From: Variovorax sp. OV329
GTDB taxonomy: Bacteria; Pseudomonadota; Gammaproteobacteria; Burkholderiales; Burkholderiaceae_C
NCBI RefSeq assembly: GCF_900114785.1
Contig: NZ_FOUG01000002.1
Coordinates: 310,001-374,000, forward strand
DNA: 64,000 nt
Reading direction: 5' to 3'
Both the position numbers and the translations under genes were made by a program. The notes below the pieces were generated by a model that was not told where the DNA came from, did not search any database, and saw only the letters and a list, made by a program, of their open reading frames with translations. Positions 1 through 11,136 of this stretch are shown here, one piece after another (the first letter of the stretch is position 1; every line of letters starts with the position of its first letter).

Positions 1-165
1 CGCACCCAGGCACACGACCAGCGCGGCCACCGAGATCAGGTAGCCGGCCACAGGCACCGGCACGTGGAAATAGGCGCTGACCTCGTTGAGCGTGGCGCTG
101 GCCACCATCACGCCGGTGCCGATGGCGAAGTTGCCGGCCAGCAGGGCCCAGAGCATGGGAGACAT
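1..165 (-). CDS. MFS transporter, N-terminal fragment (runs off window)
   Basis: The first 55 codons of a leftward gene whose 3' part lies before the window. The peptide starts MSPMLWALLAGNFAIGTG and continues as two hydrophobic stretches joined by the short polar turn 'NEVSAYFHVP'. This is typical of TM1-loop-TM2 in drug/sugar-type major facilitator permeases of the AraJ/YdhP kind. The substrate cannot be told from this fragment. A second in-frame ATG three codons in could also be the start, and neither has a strong Shine-Dalgarno. The family call rests on hydrophobicity and the small-residue-rich helix pattern, so it is moderate. Confidence 0.6.
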   Translation of the reverse strand, partial: MSPMLWALLAGNFAIGTGVMVASATLNEVSAYFHVPVPVAGYLISVAALVVCLGA

Positions 166-315
166 GGAGTTTTGGAATTGGATTCAGGAATGCGACGGGC
201 CGCAAGGCTACCCGTTTCGGGTCCGCCAATATACGGGGCAGCCCCTCCGCTCACAAACGATGAATTGGAATGTGTTGCATGCGTCGCAAGCATGCGAACC
301 GTCCGACTCGCCGCC

Positions 316-944
316 TCAGTCCTGCCGGTCGACGAACTTCCAGTTTCGCTGGTTGGCAAAGACCGCGTTGGGGTATGGCGACTGGCCGCGGCTGCCGTTG
401 TAGCGGCCCAGGGTCAGGAACAGGTCGCCGCGCTCGCGGTCCAGGTAGTGGCGCAGGATCACGCAGCCGAAGCGCAGGTTGGTCTGCATGTGGAAGAGCG
501 TGGAGGCATCGCCGTCGCCGATGACGCGCGTCCAGAAGGGCATCACCTGCATGTAGCCCCGCGCGCCGGCGCTGGACACGGCGAACTTGCGGAAGTTGCT
601 CTCCACCTGCACCAGTCCCAGCACCAGGCTCACGTCCAGGCCGGCGCGCCGCGCCTCATACCAGATGGTCTGCAGGAATTCCTTGCGCGAGTTCCAGTCG
701 GGAATGCGCTTCCTGAGCCGCTCGCCCATGTTGCCCAGCCAGCGCAGGTAGGCCATGCGGGTCTCGGTGTCCTTGAACTCGGGCACCGGCGGCGCGCTGT
801 TGTGGATGGCCGAACTGAGCGCCGTGCGCACCGAGTCGACCAGCGGCTCCTCGATCTGCGCGCCGGCGACGGCCAGGCGCGGCGCGCCCAGCAGCGAGAA
901 CACACCCGCCGCGGCACCCCCCACGCACTGGCGCCGCGACAGCG

Positions 945-948
<4 letters not shown>
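316..948 (-). CDS. Lytic transglycosylase, SLT domain
   Basis: A 210-residue periplasmic murein lytic transglycosylase that cleaves the MurNAc-GlcNAc bond to give 1,6-anhydro ends. The N-terminus has a twin-arginine-like signal ([20 protein letters not shown]). The SLT fold follows, with the catalytic Glu in 'GLVQVESNF', then '[12 protein letters not shown]' and 'LGRYNGS', which are typical of family 1 SLT enzymes. The ATG overlaps the proS stop as ATGA, so translation is probably coupled to proS, and this decides the start over the longer upstream frame. The Tat-type signal is unusual for this family, which normally uses Sec, and is inferred only from the twin Arg and hydrophobic core. The exact cellular role is unknown. 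Confidence 0.88.
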
Positions 949-2690
<1,742 letters not shown>

Positions 2691-2814
2691 CGAGTGGCGA
2701 TCAAAAAATACGGGAAAAACAGGATGCCCCAGAGGCGGGGCCATCGAACCGGTCCACTTGCCGAGTGCAACCCGGCATGCATAATCGACTCAGTTCAAAA
2801 ATTGGGGTTCGATT

Positions 2815-3477
2815 ATGCTCGACCGAGACGGCTTCAGGCCCAACGTCGGCATCATCCTGCTCAACCAGCGCAATCAGGTTTTCTGGGGCAAGCGCATACG
2901 CACCCACTCTTGGCAGTTTCCGCAAGGCGGCATCGACCGCGGCGAGAGTCCCGAGCAGGCCATGTTCCGGGAACTGCATGAAGAAGTCGGCTTGGCGCCG
3001 GAGCATGTGCGCATCGTGGCCCGTACACGCGACTGGTTGCGCTACGAGGTGCCGGATCGGTTCATTCGCCGCGATGCGCGCGGCCATTACAAGGGCCAGA
3101 AGCAGATCTGGTATCTGCTGCAGCTCACGGGCCACGACTGGGACCTGAACCTGCGCGCTACCGACCATCCAGAGTTCGACGCCTGGCGCTGGCACGACTA
3201 TTGGGTGCCGCTGGACGTCGTCGTCGAGTTCAAGCGCGGCGTCTACGAAATGGCGCTGACCGAACTCGCCCGCTACCTGCCCCGGCAGGATTTCCGCAAC
3301 CGCTTCCTGCGTGGCAACGTGCGCGGCCGCGAGTTCGATCGTCATCCCGCCGGCGGCGGGCACGAGCCGGGCTTCGAGCTGCCGCCCGGGGCCACCTTCG
3401 AACCCGATCCCAATGTTCCCGCTGCTCCCGAAAGCGCTGCCACGCCAGCGTCCAACCCGCTGCTTGCGTCGCGCTAG
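2815..3477 (+). CDS. rppH: RNA 5'-pyrophosphohydrolase (Nudix)
   Basis: Removes pyrophosphate from the 5' end of triphosphorylated mRNA and so triggers RNase E decay. The start [15 protein letters not shown] and the '[13 protein letters not shown]' segment are RppH hallmarks. The complete Nudix box G-x5-E-x7-REL-x-EE-x-G lies at residues 38-60 (GGIDRGE...RELHEEVGL). The protein is 220 residues, longer than E. coli RppH (176), because of a Pro/Gly-rich low-complexity C-terminal tail that starts near residue 165, common in betaproteobacterial versions. It is transcribed away from proS from a 124-bp shared intergenic region. Its 3' end overlaps the next gene by 65 bases in another frame. Confidence 0.95.
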   Translation: MLDRDGFRPNVGIILLNQRNQVFWGKRIRTHSWQFPQGGIDRGESPEQAMFRELHEEVGLAPEHVRIVARTRDWLRYEVPDRFIRRDARGHYKGQKQIWYLLQLTGHDWDLNLRATDHPEFDAWRWHDYWVPLDVVVEFKRGVYEMALTELARYLPRQDFRNRFLRGNVRGREFDRHPAGGGHEPGFELPPGATFEPDPNVPAAPESAATPASNPLLASR

Positions 3478-3964
3478 CCAACTGCTGGCGGTGGCGTTGC
3501 CGGCCCTTGTGCTGGCACCCGCCGCATCCGCACAGCTCTTCGCCAATCCCGACTGGAAGGAATCGCCGGTACCCCCGGCGCCCGAATTCGACGCCAAGCG
3601 CATGCTCGAGATCGACATGCCGCGCATGCTCGACTTGAAGTACGGCGTGGACCCAAAGACCCTGGTCGTGACCGACGACGGCGTGGTGCGCTACGTGATC
3701 ATCGCCAAGAACACCGGCCCGGGCGGCGCGGTCAACGCCTTCTACGACGGCGTGCGCTGCGCCACCGGCGAGACCAAGAGCTACGCTCGCTTCAGCGGCG
3801 ATTCCTGGCACGCGGTCGAGAACCCGGAGTGGATTCCGCTGGAGCGGGCCCGGACCCGCTACAACCTGGCACTGGCCCGGCAGGCGCTGTGCCGCAGCGG
3901 CGCGCCGCGTGCGACCACCGGCGAGATGGTGCAGGCCCTGCGCAAGCGCGAGTACCTCGACTAA
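3413..3964 (+). CDS. CNP1-like secreted protein
   Basis: A 183-residue exported protein of the CNP1-like family, found mainly in Burkholderiales; molecular function unknown. The N-terminus is Arg-rich and then hydrophobic ([18 protein letters not shown]), a Sec signal peptide with likely cleavage after ASA. The mature part holds '[16 protein letters not shown]', a conserved block around '[15 protein letters not shown]' and a Cys pair (in 'DGVRCATGE' and 'QALCRSG'). The start chosen gives a proper signal peptide but overlaps rppH by 65 bases. A later start would lose the positively charged region. It ends 24 bases before the convergent proB stop, and that gap holds the hairpin arms GGCGGA/TCCGCC (3974-3979/3983-3988) with no T tract. 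Confidence 0.8.
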   Translation: MFPLLPKALPRQRPTRCLRRASQLLAVALPALVLAPAASAQLFANPDWKESPVPPAPEFDAKRMLEIDMPRMLDLKYGVDPKTLVVTDDGVVRYVIIAKNTGPGGAVNAFYDGVRCATGETKSYARFSGDSWHAVENPEWIPLERARTRYNLALARQALCRSGAPRATTGEMVQALRKREYLD

Positions 3965-3988
3965 GCCGCCGATGGCGGACTGTCCGCC

Positions 3989-5131
3989 TCAGCCGGCGGC
4001 CATCAGGATCATGTTGTCCCGGTGGACCATCTCGGGTTCGGCCACGTAGCCGAGCAGGCGCTCGATCTCGCCCGAAGCCTTGCGGCACAGGAGGCGGGCC
4101 TCGGCGCTCGAATAGTTCGCCAGGCCGCGGGCCACGTCGAGGCCTTCCGGGTCGCGCACCGCGATGACGTCGCCGCGCGAGAACTCGCCTTCCACCGCGG
4201 TCATGCCGATGGGCAGCAGGCTCTTGCCTTCACCGCGCAGCTTGGCGGCCGCGCCGGCATCCACCGTGACCGCGCCGCGCAACTGGAGGTGATCGGCCAT
4301 CCAGCGCTTGCGCGCCTGGTGCTTGGCCGTCTGCGCCACCAGCAGCGTGCCGATGGATTCGCCCTTGGACAGCCGCAGCAGCGCGTCGGTCTCGCGGCCC
4401 CAGGCGATCACGGTGGAGGCGCCCGAACCCGCCGCGCGCTTGGCCGCGAGGATCTTGGTGATCATGCCGCCCTTGCCGATGCTGCTGCCCGAGCCGCCGG
4501 CCATGGCTTCCAGCGCGGGGTCCCCAGCAGCGGCCTCGTGCACGAACTGCGCAGCCGGGTCCTTGCGCGGGTCGGCGGTGAACAGGCCCTTCTGGTCGGT
4601 GAGAATCACCAGCGCATCGGCCTCGACGAGGTTGGCCACGAGCGCGCCCAGCGTGTCGTTGTCGCCGAACTTGATCTCGTCGTTGACCACCGTGTCGTTC
4701 TCGTTGATGACGGGCACCACGCCCAGGCCCAGCAGCGTGAGCAGCGTGGAGCGGGCGTTGAGATAGCGTTCGCGATCGGCCAGGTCGGCATGCGTGAGCA
4801 GCACCTGCGCGCTGCCCAGGTCGTTCTCGCGCAGCTTGGTCTCGTACATCTGCGCCAGGCCCATCTGGCCGACGGCCGCGGCCGCCTGCAGCTCGTGCAC
4901 CTCGTGCGGCCGGGTCTTCCATCCCAGGCGCTTCATGCCTTCGGCAATGGCGCCGCTGGAGACCATGACCACCTCGCGCCCGTCGCGCACCAGCGCAGCA
5001 AGCTGCCGGCACCATTCGCCGATCGCCGCCTCGTCCAGCCCGCGGCCCTCGTTGGTCACCAGGCTGGAGCCCACCTTGACGACGATGCGACGGGCGTCGC
5101 GAAGAACCGTGGAACCAGCTTTGGCAGTCAT
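3989..5131 (-). CDS. proB: Glutamate 5-kinase
   Basis: First step of proline synthesis: phosphorylates L-glutamate to gamma-glutamyl phosphate in the cytoplasm. At 380 residues it is the full two-domain form. The amino-acid kinase domain begins with '[15 protein letters not shown]', with '[13 protein letters not shown]', '[10 protein letters not shown]' and '[12 protein letters not shown]' further in. A C-terminal PUA domain (about 285-375) is present. It lies 58 bases after obgE and is the last gene of the rplU-rpmA-obgE-proB run, a standard order in Comamonadaceae. The proline-pathway kinase therefore probably shares transcription with ribosomal protein genes. proA and proC are not in the window. 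Confidence 0.96.
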   Translation of the reverse strand: MTAKAGSTVLRDARRIVVKVGSSLVTNEGRGLDEAAIGEWCRQLAALVRDGREVVMVSSGAIAEGMKRLGWKTRPHEVHELQAAAAVGQMGLAQMYETKLRENDLGSAQVLLTHADLADRERYLNARSTLLTLLGLGVVPVINENDTVVNDEIKFGDNDTLGALVANLVEADALVILTDQKGLFTADPRKDPAAQFVHEAAAGDPALEAMAGGSGSSIGKGGMITKILAAKRAAGSGASTVIAWGRETDALLRLSKGESIGTLLVAQTAKHQARKRWMADHLQLRGAVTVDAGAAAKLRGEGKSLLPIGMTAVEGEFSRGDVIAVRDPEGLDVARGLANYSSAEARLLCRKASGEIERLLGYVAEPEMVHRDNMILMAAG

Positions 5132-5189
5132 CTAGGGATTTGACGGGGATCGGGTGGAGGGGCTGGACCTGCACGAAGGCAGGCGGGTT

Positions 5190-6266
<1,077 letters not shown>

Positions 6267-6278
6267 TTACAAACAACA

Positions 6279-6299
6279 AAGCCCCGCCAGGCGGGGCTT
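6279..6299 (-). terminator. Hairpin terminator/attenuator between rpmA and obgE
   Basis: Arms AAGCCCCGC and GCGGGGCTT pair perfectly (9 bp) around a CAG loop. Read leftward the hairpin is followed by the T-rich run TTTGTTGTTTG. It sits between the rpmA stop and the obgE start, so it should end or attenuate transcription from the rplU promoter. Confidence 0.75.
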
Positions 6300-6337
6300 C
6301 GAGTGGGCTTCGAGCAATGGTCGAAGTGACAGGGCCT

Positions 6338-6598
6338 TCAGGCCGCCGGCGTCACGATGACCGTGTGCTTGTTCAGCGAACCCTTGGTGCGGAACGACAC
6401 GTGGCCGTCCACCAGGGCGAACAGGGTGTGGTCCTTGCCCACGCCGACGTTGGTGCCGGGGTGGAACTGGGTGCCGCGCTGGCGCACGATGATCGAGCCT
6501 GCGCTGATCAGTTCGCCGCCGAAGGCCTTCACGCCGAGCATCTTAGGCTTGGAATCGCGCCCGTTTCGCGTAGAGCCGCCGCCTTTTTTCTGTGCCAT
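6338..6598 (-). CDS. rpmA: Ribosomal protein bL27
   Basis: 86-residue 50S protein placed at the peptidyl transferase centre. It starts [16 protein letters not shown] with the usual flexible Gly/Ser-rich N-terminus, then '[22 protein letters not shown]' split by the family's conserved '[16 protein letters not shown]'. The length is normal. It is 12 bases downstream of rplU and followed by a hairpin terminator before obgE. Confidence 0.98.
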   Translation of the reverse strand: MAQKKGGGSTRNGRDSKPKMLGVKAFGGELISAGSIIVRQRGTQFHPGTNVGVGKDHTLFALVDGHVSFRTKGSLNKHTVIVTPAA

Positions 6599-6610
6599 GG
6601 TGTCCGCTCC

Positions 6611-6922
6611 TTAGCCGGCGATCGCGCCGATTTGCAGTTCGGTGAACTGCTGGCGATGGCCTTGACGTTTCTGATAGTGCTTGCGACGGCGCATCTTGAA
6701 GATGTGGACCTTGTCGTGCTTGCCGTGCGACAGCACAGTGGCCGTCACCGTTGCGCCGGACACCAGGGGCGTGCCAACCTTGATCTCGCTGCCGCTTCCG
6801 ACGGCAAGAACCTGGTCGATCACGATTTCCTGGCCAACGTCCGCAGCAATCTGTTCTACTTTAATTTTTTCGCCGGAAGCAACGCGATACTGCTTGCCAC
6901 CGGTTTTTATGACCGCGTACAT
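6611..6922 (-). CDS. rplU: Ribosomal protein bL21
   Basis: 103-residue 50S subunit protein. It starts [18 protein letters not shown], the L21 signature, and ends with the basic '[17 protein letters not shown]' block that contacts 23S rRNA. It is the first gene of the rplU-rpmA-(obgE-proB) run. The upstream 228-bp region shared with ispB carries a TAGAAT -10-like hexamer on this strand at 6998-7003, with no convincing -35. Confidence 0.98.
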   Translation of the reverse strand: MYAVIKTGGKQYRVASGEKIKVEQIAADVGQEIVIDQVLAVGSGSEIKVGTPLVSGATVTATVLSHGKHDKVHIFKMRRRKHYQKRQGHRQQFTELQIGAIAG

Positions 6923-7079
6923 GTTTAACCTCTAGGATTGGGGACCCGGGTAGGGCCCCTCGTGAGTCTTCGCGGACGAATTTCCACGAAGCCCAATATT
7001 CTAGCACGAAGGGGCTAACTGGGCACCAGGGCAGCCAGGCCCGGATTCCGGCAGGCCGGGGCACTTGTCAGCCACTTTC

Positions 7080-7096
7080 TATAATCGCGGGCTTCG
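7080..7096 (+). promoter_or_regulatory. Candidate ispB promoter -10 with GC-rich discriminator
   Basis: A perfect TATAAT (7080-7085) followed by CGCGGGCTTCG, 66 bases ahead of the TTG start of ispB. No good -35 hexamer is found at 16-18 bases upstream. The same -10/discriminator pattern occurs ahead of rpsP and rpsT in this window, which supports it as a real promoter class. Confidence 0.4.
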
Positions 7097-7150
7097 GGCG
7101 ACCTCGACGGCGCCTTTCTCACAATTCTTTGGCGCCAGGCGCCCCGCGAT

Positions 7151-8137
7151 TTGCCAGTTCCCGCCGCATCCACCACCGCGTCCGTGCTCGGCCTCATTGC
7201 CGAGGACATGGACGAAGTCGACCGAGTCATCGCCAAGCGCCTGGACACGGGCGTGCCGCTCGTGGCCGAGGTCTCGCGCTACATCATCTCGGCCGGCGGC
7301 AAGCGCCTGCGCCCCGCCCTGCTGCTCCTGATGAGCCGCGCCCTAGGCTATCAGGGCGACCAGCAATTCAACCTTGCGGCGGTGATCGAGTTCATCCATA
7401 CCGCGACCCTCCTGCATGACGACGTGGTGGACGAATCCACCCTGCGGCGCGGTCGCCCGACGGCCAACGAATCCTTTGGCAACCCGGCCAGCGTTCTGGT
7501 CGGCGACTTCCTCTACTCGCGCGCCTTCCAGATGATGCTGGACGCGCACGACATCCGCGTGATGGAGATCCTGGCCGACGCCACCAACGTCATCGCCGAG
7601 GGCGAGGTCCTGCAGCTCATGAACATGCATGACGCGGGGCTGGACGAGCACGCCTACCTGCGAGTCATCCGCTCCAAGACCGCCAAGCTCTTCGAAGCCA
7701 GCACACGCCTGGCGGCCGTGCTGTCCAAGTCGCCGCCGGAAATCGAAGAGGCCTGTGCCACCTATGGCCAGGCGCTGGGCACCGCCTTCCAGGTGATCGA
7801 CGACGTGCTCGACTACGCAGGCGACGCGAACGAGACCGGCAAGAACCTGGGCGACGACCTGCGCGAAGGCAAGACCACCCTGCCCCTGATCCTGGCGATG
7901 CAACGCGGTACGCCTGAGCAGAGCCTGCTCATCAAGGCCGCGATCGAGGCCGGCGACACCGATCAGCTCCCGCAGATCGTCGCCATCGTGAAGCAGACGG
8001 GTGCGCTGGATGCAACGCGCGCCGCCGCCGCTGCCGAAGCGCAACGTGCAATCGATGCGCTTCGTTCGCTGCCGCGCAATGAGCACTCAGAAGGTTTGCT
8101 ACAATTGGCGGCTCAGCTGACTGAGCGACGCGCCTGA
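7151..8137 (+). CDS. ispB: Octaprenyl/polyprenyl diphosphate synthase
   Basis: Trans-polyprenyl diphosphate synthase that builds the long isoprenoid side chain of ubiquinone from FPP and IPP. It has both aspartate-rich Mg-binding motifs, 'HDDVVD' (residues 89-94) and 'DDVLD' (217-221), plus 'GGKRLRP' near 49-55 that binds IPP. At 328 residues it matches IspB (323). No in-frame ATG exists before residue 20. The TTG at 7151 is the only start that keeps the N-terminal helix, so it is probably a genuine rare-codon start; a shorter form from the ATG at 7208 is the alternative. It is divergent from rplU and followed by tRNA-Pro. Confidence 0.93.
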   Translation: MPVPAASTTASVLGLIAEDMDEVDRVIAKRLDTGVPLVAEVSRYIISAGGKRLRPALLLLMSRALGYQGDQQFNLAAVIEFIHTATLLHDDVVDESTLRRGRPTANESFGNPASVLVGDFLYSRAFQMMLDAHDIRVMEILADATNVIAEGEVLQLMNMHDAGLDEHAYLRVIRSKTAKLFEASTRLAAVLSKSPPEIEEACATYGQALGTAFQVIDDVLDYAGDANETGKNLGDDLREGKTTLPLILAMQRGTPEQSLLIKAAIEAGDTDQLPQIVAIVKQTGALDATRAAAAAEAQRAIDALRSLPRNEHSEGLLQLAAQLTERRA

Positions 8138-8176
8138 AGTCAAAAGCAAGGGCCGCTTTCTCAAATCACTGCACTT

Positions 8177-8253
8177 CGGGGTGTAGCTTAGCCTGGTAGA
8201 GCGCTACGTTCGGGACGTAGAGGCCGGAGGTTCGAATCCTCTCACCCCGACCA
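8177..8253 (+). tRNA. tRNA-Pro (anticodon CGG)
   Basis: 77 nt. Acceptor arms CGGGGTG and CACCCCG pair, followed by encoded ACCA. The D arm is TAGCTTAGCCTGGTAGA. The anticodon stem CTACG/CGTAG encloses loop TTCGGGA with anticodon CGG at 8211-8213. The T arm contains GTTCGAATC. It reads CCG codons, which are abundant in this GC-rich genome. Confidence 0.98.
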
Positions 8254-8348
8254 GATTTCCTGTTCGCCCATGCGGCGGGCAGCGACATCCGGTCCAGCCG
8301 CCATCACATTCGCATCGCGCGGCATTCGCCGATTCACACCGCATAAGA

Positions 8349-8382
8349 AAAAAGCCCGGCTTCTCACGAAGTCGGGCTTTTT
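8349..8382. terminator. Bidirectional intrinsic terminator
   Basis: A 15-bp stem AAAAAGCCCGGCTTC / GAAGTCGGGCTTTTT with a TCAC loop and one G-T pair. It lies between tRNA-Pro (rightward) and the DEAD-box helicase gene (leftward). A on one side and T on the other let it act in both directions. Confidence 0.88.
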
Positions 8383-8419
8383 GCCATTCAGCCCTCACGG
8401 GCCGATTCAAGCGAAGGGG

Positions 8420-10237
8420 TCAGCGACCCGGCTTGAAGGCGCGCTTGGCCGGTTGGCCATCGCGCTGGGCAAAGCCGCGGCCACCGCCGTTGTGGTTGTT
8501 GCCGTGGCCGCGGTGTTGCGCGCCATCGCGCTGGCCTTCGCCCCAGCCCGGCTTGCGGCCATAGCCACCGCCCTCTTCACGCGCACCGCCACCACCGCGG
8601 TTGCCACCGAAGCCGTTGCCGCCACCGAAGCCGTTGGCATTGCCGCCGCCGAAGCCGCCGCCGTTGTTACCGCCGAAACCGCCGCCGTTGCCGCCGCTGA
8701 AGCCGCGACGATCGCCGCCGCCAAAGCCGCCACCGGAACGCTGGCCACCGCCGCCGAACTTGCGGTCACGCGAGTGGTGCTCGCGGTTCTCGCGGCCACG
8801 GCCACCGAAGTCACCCTGCGGGCGCGACTGCGGGAAGCGCTGCTGCGGCTCCAGGCCCGGAACGGTCTCGGCCTTGAACTGCTGGCGGCTGTAGGCTTCG
8901 ATGTCGAAGATCTTGCGACGGTCGCGGAACTCGGCGAAGGTCACGGCCAGGCCCTGGCGGCCGGCACGGCCGGTGCGGCCGATGCGGTGCGTGTAGTCCT
9001 CGGCCTTCATCGGCAGGCCGAAGTTGAAGACGTGGGTGATGGTGGGCACGTCGATGCCGCGCGCGGCCACGTCGGTGGCGACCAGGATCTGCACCTGGCC
9101 ATTGCGCAGCGCCATCAGGCGGCGGTTGCGCAGGCCCTGGCTCAGGGCGCCGTGCAACGCGACGGCGCTGAAGCCCTCTTGCTGCAGGTCGTTGGCCAGG
9201 CCGTCGCATTCGACCTGGGTGCTGGCGAACACGATCGCCTGGTTGATGCTGGTGTCGCGCAGCCAGTGGTCCAGCAGCTTGCGCTTGTGCTGGGCGTTGT
9301 CGGCCCAGAACATCACCTGCTTGATGTTGGCGTGCTTTTCCTGCGGCGAGTCGATCTGAACGCGCTGCGGCTCGCGCATGACGCGGGCAGCCAGCTGCTG
9401 GATGCGCGGCGCGAAGGTGGCGCTGAACATCATGGTCTGCTTGCGCGCGATGGTCAGCTGGTTGACTTCGGCCAGGTCGTCGGAGAAGCCCAGGTCGAGC
9501 ATGCGGTCGGCTTCGTCCACCACCAGGAACTGCACCTGGTCGAGCTTGATCTGCATCGAGCGCTGCAGGTCCAGCAGGCGGCCGGGCGTGGCCACCACCA
9601 GGTTGGCGTTCTGCAGGCGTGCGATCTGCAGCTGGTAGGGCATGCCCCCCACCACGCTGGCGATGCGCAGGCCGCGGCAGTGCTGCACCAGGCCGACGGC
9701 GTCGTGCGCCACCTGCTGGGCGAGTTCGCGCGTGGGGCACAGCACCAGGGCGCCAGGCACGGCCGCCTTGAAGTGGCGCGTGTTGGTCGGGTCCTTGCGC
9801 TTAGGGCGCTTCGGTGCGGCTTCGCCGCGCGCAGCGGCCTCGTCGGCCTGGCGCTGGAATTCGAGGCGGGCAGCTTCTTCGGCAGCGGCTTGCTGCTGGA
9901 TCAGCGTGTGCAGCACCGGCAGCAGGAAGGCGGCGGTCTTGCCGGAGCCGGTCTGGCTGGACACCATCAGGTCGACCAGGCCGTTGGCCTCGCTGCCCAT
10001 GGCGAGCGGGATCACCTTGTCCTGGACGGCCGTGGGCTGGGTGAAGCCGAGGTCTTTGACGGCGGCGATCAGTTGCGGAGCCAGGCCCAGGCGCTCGAAG
10101 CCGTTGGGCTCGTTGGGCGCGGGGGCGGCGTCCAGCGCCTCGAGTTCGGGCGCGTCGGTGCCGACGTTGAAATCGGCGGATGCGGAAATGGATTGCGCGG
10201 GCACGAGTTCGCCCTGCGCTTCAAAAGCGTCGTTCAT
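8420..10237 (-). CDS. DEAD-box RNA helicase with Gly/Arg-rich tail (RhlE-like)
   Basis: ATP-dependent RNA helicase for RNA remodelling, ribosome assembly or cold adaptation. The 605 residues contain the Q motif region 'GFTQPTAVQ' (64-72), Walker A 'SQTGSGKT' (94-101), 'PTRELAQQ', DEAD (241-244), SAT in 'MMFSATFAP' and motif VI 'HRIGRTGRAGR'. A charged insert (about 112-152, many Ala/Glu/Lys) between motifs I and Ia is a lineage variation. The last 130 residues (about 476-605) are a low-complexity FGG/RGG-type tail, probably an unstructured RNA-binding region that may promote condensates. The ATG at 10237 was preferred over a GTG seven codons earlier. The imperfect dyad AAGAAA-TAC-TTTCTT (10240-10254) lies directly before the start and could influence initiation. 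Confidence 0.93.
   Translation of the reverse strand: MNDAFEAQGELVPAQSISASADFNVGTDAPELEALDAAPAPNEPNGFERLGLAPQLIAAVKDLGFTQPTAVQDKVIPLAMGSEANGLVDLMVSSQTGSGKTAAFLLPVLHTLIQQQAAAEEAARLEFQRQADEAAARGEAAPKRPKRKDPTNTRHFKAAVPGALVLCPTRELAQQVAHDAVGLVQHCRGLRIASVVGGMPYQLQIARLQNANLVVATPGRLLDLQRSMQIKLDQVQFLVVDEADRMLDLGFSDDLAEVNQLTIARKQTMMFSATFAPRIQQLAARVMREPQRVQIDSPQEKHANIKQVMFWADNAQHKRKLLDHWLRDTSINQAIVFASTQVECDGLANDLQQEGFSAVALHGALSQGLRNRRLMALRNGQVQILVATDVAARGIDVPTITHVFNFGLPMKAEDYTHRIGRTGRAGRQGLAVTFAEFRDRRKIFDIEAYSRQQFKAETVPGLEPQQRFPQSRPQGDFGGRGRENREHHSRDRKFGGGGQRSGGGFGGGDRRGFSGGNGGGFGGNNGGGFGGGNANGFGGGNGFGGNRGGGGAREEGGGYGRKPGWGEGQRDGAQHRGHGNNHNGGGRGFAQRDGQPAKRAFKPGR
8560..8760 (-). repeat. Tandem-like Gly-codon repeats coding the helicase tail
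   Basis: Imperfect reiterations of GGC/GGT-rich units encode runs such as GGGFGGGN and NGFGGGN. The reverse strand reads as GCC/ACC-rich spurious ORFs. Such tracts expand and contract easily, so the exact length should vary between strains. Confidence 0.7.
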
Positions 10238-10478
10238 GAAAGAAATACTTTCTTGCACGCCAAGCGCAGGCCGTTGGCCCTTGCTGCATGCGGATGGTCA
10301 AAAAACATCAACCATCCGACGACAATCAGTCCGGCAAGGCAAACGCCGGGCTGCGGCCCATTTCGAGGGGCGCACTGTGCAAGATAGGGAGATGCGGGAA
10401 ATTCGCGTTTCTTTTTCAACGTCGGCCGCCCGACTGTTGCGCGAAGCCTCGAATTATCGCATGTCCTGGGGTTTTTAC
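10238..10478. other. 241-bp intergenic leader between helicase and orn
   Basis: Both flanking genes are leftward. The stretch would be the 5' leader and promoter of the helicase gene and the 3' flank of orn. It is AT-richer than its surroundings, with runs such as GGTCAAAAAACATC and CTTTTTCAACG. I see no gene, clear sigma-70 promoter or strong terminator in it. A long leader is common for cold-inducible helicase genes, but nothing here proves that. Confidence 0.4.
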
Positions 10479-11099
10479 CTAATCCTTCAAATTCAGGAGG
10501 GTGTCCCGGTAGTGCTCGAGCTCGTCGATGGACTCGTGCACGTCCGCCAGCGCCGTGTGGGCCTGCTGCTTCTTGAAGGCGTTGTAGGCCGCCGGCTTCC
10601 AGCGCTTGGCCAGTTCCTTGAGGGTGCTGACGTCCAGGTTGCGGTAGTGGAAGAAGGCCTCCAGCCGGGGCATGTACTTCACCAGGAAGCGCCGGTCCTG
10701 GCCGATGGTGTTGCCGCACATGGGCGAGCCGCTGCGGGGCACGTAGCGGGCGATGAAATCGATGAGTTGCTGCTCGGCCGCCGACTCGTCGATCGTCGAG
10801 GCCTTCACCTTGTCGATCAGGCCGCTGCGGCCGTGCGTACCCTTGTTCCACGCGTCCATCCCGTCCAGCACCTCGTCGCTCTGGTGGATCACCAGCACCG
10901 GGCCGTCGATGCGCGGCGTCAGGTTGGGGCCGGTGACCACTACGGCGATCTCCAGCAGCCGTTCCTTCTCGGGGTCCAGGCCGCTCATCTCGCAGTCGAG
11001 CCAGACCAGGTTCTGGTCGCTCTTCTTCAGGGTGGCCGCAGGCTGCGTGGCCGCGTCCGGAGTGGGCGCGGCGGGGGTCGGGTCAATGGATTCGGGCAT
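10479..11099 (-). CDS. orn: Oligoribonuclease
   Basis: 3'-5' exoribonuclease that degrades 2-5 nt RNA fragments and pGpG, the last step of c-di-GMP turnover. The DEDDh exonuclease motifs are present: '[13 protein letters not shown]' (Exo I), '[14 protein letters not shown]' (Exo II) and '[15 protein letters not shown]' (Exo III, with the catalytic His). It is 206 residues. The Ala/Pro-rich N-terminal 25 residues extend the E. coli protein (181). It is divergent from the M48 protease gene with only 37 bases between starts, so the two promoters must overlap. Confidence 0.96.
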   Translation of the reverse strand: MPESIDPTPAAPTPDAATQPAATLKKSDQNLVWLDCEMSGLDPEKERLLEIAVVVTGPNLTPRIDGPVLVIHQSDEVLDGMDAWNKGTHGRSGLIDKVKASTIDESAAEQQLIDFIARYVPRSGSPMCGNTIGQDRRFLVKYMPRLEAFFHYRNLDVSTLKELAKRWKPAAYNAFKKQQAHTALADVHESIDELEHYRDTLLNLKD

Positions 11100-11136
11100 C
11101 GGCCGATTGTCGTCGATGGCCTACACTGCGCCCCGC

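Noticed and set aside
3974..3988. GGCGGA-CTG-TCCGCC hairpin as a terminator between the CNP1-like gene and proB
   Set aside because: Short and without a T tract on either strand, so termination cannot be supported.
8560..8760. Regular repeats that could look like a CRISPR or satellite
   Set aside because: They are in-frame Gly codons of irregular length with no spacers.
8270..10387. Ala-rich rightward frame with 'EAAT/EAAA' repeats over the helicase gene
   Set aside because: It is the reverse-complement reading of the Gly-rich tail codons; no independent evidence for a coding gene.
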